The notes under the pieces: generated by a model
The model's database searches: none
What the model was told of the DNA's origin: nothing
The model's input: the letters and a program-made list of their open reading frames with translations, nothing else
DNA from: Campylobacterales bacterium
GTDB lineage: Bacteria; Campylobacterota; Campylobacteria; Campylobacterales; Sulfurospirillaceae
Length of the DNA stretch: 64,000 nucleotides
Direction of reading: 5' to 3'
Assembly: GCA_016930915.1 (NCBI GenBank)
Contig: JAFGFU010000013.1
Span: 62,001-126,000, forward strand
Shown here: positions 63,075-64,000 of the stretch, in pieces
How the letters are laid out: every line of letters begins with the position of its first letter
How positions within the stretch are numbered: the stretch's first letter is position 1
Position numbers and translations under genes: made by a program

Positions 63075-64000
63075 ATTACCTAAGAGCCCTTCCAAAAATT
63101 GACAAATGCCTAAGCCATCCGCTCTTTGAAGGGTGCAATCCTACTTTACTGATGAAAATAGCACGCACACACATAGAAGCCCTCCGCCATGCGCTCCTAC
63201 ATAAAGAGATTGACAGCTTTGAAGAAGAGGCATTAATGGATAAAATCAAAAAGGCATACGATCAACTGTTTGAACCCTCTTTAAAACCTCTTATCAATGC
63301 CACAGGCGTTATTTTACACACCAATATGGGCAGAAGTCTTATCTCTAAAACCCTGCTTGATCGTGCAAGTTCAGTCATTTGCAACTACTCAAATCTTGAA
63401 TACAACCTAGAAGAAGGGTGCCGAGGCGAACGCTATGAGCATGTGAGTCACCATCTCAAAACCCTCTTAGGCGTAGAAGATGTTTTGGTGGTCAATAACA
63501 ACGCTTCAGCTGTTTTTCTTATCTTAAACACCTTTGCCAAACAAAAAGAAGTCGTCGTCTCACGAGGTGAATTGGTCGAAATTGGAGGGAGTTTTCGTAT
63601 TCCTGAAGTGATGAAACACAGCGGTGCGCTTTTGTGCGAAGTGGGAGCAACCAATAAAACGAAAAAACGTGATTATGAAAACGCTATCAATGAAAACACG
63701 GTAATGCTTATGAAAGTGCACCAGTCCAACTTCTCCATTGAGGGGTTTAGTGAAGCGGTTGCGTATGAGGAGATTAAAGCGCTTGCAAGCCAACACGCCC
63801 TCTTAGACTACTATGACCTTGGCAGTGGCTATCTTCCAAAACTCCCTTACAACTTAGGCAATCGTGAGCACTCCTTAGGCGAAATTCTTACATGTAATCC
63901 CTCCCTCATTAGCTTTAGTGGCGATAAACTCTTTGGCAGCGTGCAAGCAGGCATTATTGCAGGGCGTGCGGATTTGATTGCAACGCTTAAACAAAACCAA
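63071..64000 (+). CDS. selA: L-seryl-tRNA(Sec) selenium transferase SelA (3' end outside window)
   Basis: 310 codons visible. SelA converts seryl-tRNA(Sec) to selenocysteinyl-tRNA using selenophosphate from SelD, with pyridoxal phosphate. Family motifs are INATGVILHTNMGRS (near 76-90), CRGERYEHV, NNNASAVFLIL and the Lys region SFSGDKLFGSVQAGII (near 285-300). ATG overlaps the stop of the response-regulator gene (ATGA), with GGAGG upstream. selB and the selenocysteine tRNA gene are not in the window; selB often follows selA. Confidence 0.95.
   Translation, partial: MNYLRALPKIDKCLSHPLFEGCNPTLLMKIARTHIEALRHALLHKEIDSFEEEALMDKIKKAYDQLFEPSLKPLINATGVILHTNMGRSLISKTLLDRASSVICNYSNLEYNLEEGCRGERYEHVSHHLKTLLGVEDVLVVNNNASAVFLILNTFAKQKEVVVSRGELVEIGGSFRIPEVMKHSGALLCEVGATNKTKKRDYENAINENTVMLMKVHQSNFSIEGFSEAVAYEEIKALASQHALLDYYDLGSGYLPKLPYNLGNREHSLGEILTCNPSLISFSGDKLFGSVQAGIIAGRADLIATLKQNQ

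Larger units (their letters stand above)
1242..63897. repeat. Dispersed palindrome TTACATGTAA, 39 copies
   Basis: A perfect 10-base palindrome, usually flanked as TTTACATGTAAA/G, recurs through the window. Exact copies begin near 1242, 2766, 2838, 3365, 3760, 4601, 4836, 5099, 6079, 8210, 9781, 12309, 13895, 14439, 14554, 16320, 18223, 19236, 22148, 23809, 24597, 25759, 27304, 27324, 29884, 33247, 33771, 34884, 35391, 37782, 40635, 42865, 43301, 50550, 55663, 57992, 59010, 62292 and 63888. About 23 lie inside genes, where they are read as Leu-His-Val or Thr-Cys-Lys/Asn. The third frame gives Tyr-Met-stop and is used once, as the selD stop. The rest lie between genes, mostly just past a 3' end. 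One-base variants occur near 8401, 17607, 32019, 36537 and 50920. The count is by eye and may be off by a few. Confidence 0.9.

Noticed and set aside
1242-63897. TTACATGTAA as the binding site of one transcription factor
   Set aside because: Most copies lie inside genes or past gene ends and touch unrelated functions; the density is far too high for an operator.
1-64000. CRISPR arrays, insertion sequences, attachment sites, rRNA
   Set aside because: No regularly spaced repeats, transposase or integrase genes, terminal repeats or rRNA segments were found.

Overview
The window reads as chromosome of a Campylobacterota (epsilonproteobacterial) anaerobe, most like Sulfurospirillum. This is inferred from the selenocysteine formate dehydrogenase locus (ferredoxin-TorD-FdhX-FdhA-FdhB-FdhC), SelA/SelD/YedF, twin aspartases, flavodoxin, several Mo/W importers and the compact AT-rich style. 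No rRNA, tRNA, CRISPR array or insertion sequence was seen, and no stretch over 300 bases lacks a gene.

Layout. 1-6.0 kb: tandem aspartate ammonia-lyase genes, an overlapping nucleosidase / radical SAM / short-chain dehydrogenase operon, and an Abi-like membrane protein. 6.1-8.4 kb: an ATP-driven double-cubane-cluster (2-hydroxyacyl-CoA dehydratase-like) reductase pair. 8.4-14.4 kb: UppP, a DUF134/NifX regulator facing a His-rich NifX protein, and nikABC without its ATPases. 14.4-18.2 kb: an EptA-type transferase with its two-component system. 18.2-27.3 kb: housekeeping and transport genes (LysE, NicO/DUF1007, flavodoxin, EAL, TDT and DASS carriers). 27.3-29.3 kb: selD-yedF. 29.4-36.4 kb: two tandem molybdate/tungstate ABC importers, a ModE-like protein with an unusual N-terminus, and fdhD. 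36.7-52.1 kb: a TonB-linked uptake island. 52.1-64 kb: the formate dehydrogenase operon, a divergent binding protein / kinase / regulator trio, and selA, which runs off the end.

How it fits together. Much of 27-64 kb serves formate oxidation by a Mo/W-selenium enzyme: importers for the metal, FdhD for the cofactor sulfur, SelD/SelA for selenocysteine, TorD for maturation. The TonB island (ExbB, ExbD, TonB, two outer-membrane receptors, FecCD-type permease and ATPase, three paralogous binding proteins, a cytoplasmic radical SAM protein fused to a fourth binding-protein domain, and a methyltransferase) surrounds a canonical ModE regulator. ModE-box-like palindromes (CGnTATA arms, N6 or N7 spacer) lie before exbB, before a TonB receptor, before the methyltransferase and before the formate dehydrogenase operon. 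I propose, as inference, a ModE-controlled outer-membrane uptake system for complexed molybdate or tungstate, with an intracellular step that modifies or releases the ligand.

A second, independent signal is the palindrome TTACATGTAA. I counted 39 exact copies by eye in 64 kb, inside genes and at gene ends, where several form terminator stems. Its density and placement resemble DNA uptake sequences or the cyanobacterial HIP1 element more than a transcription-factor site.
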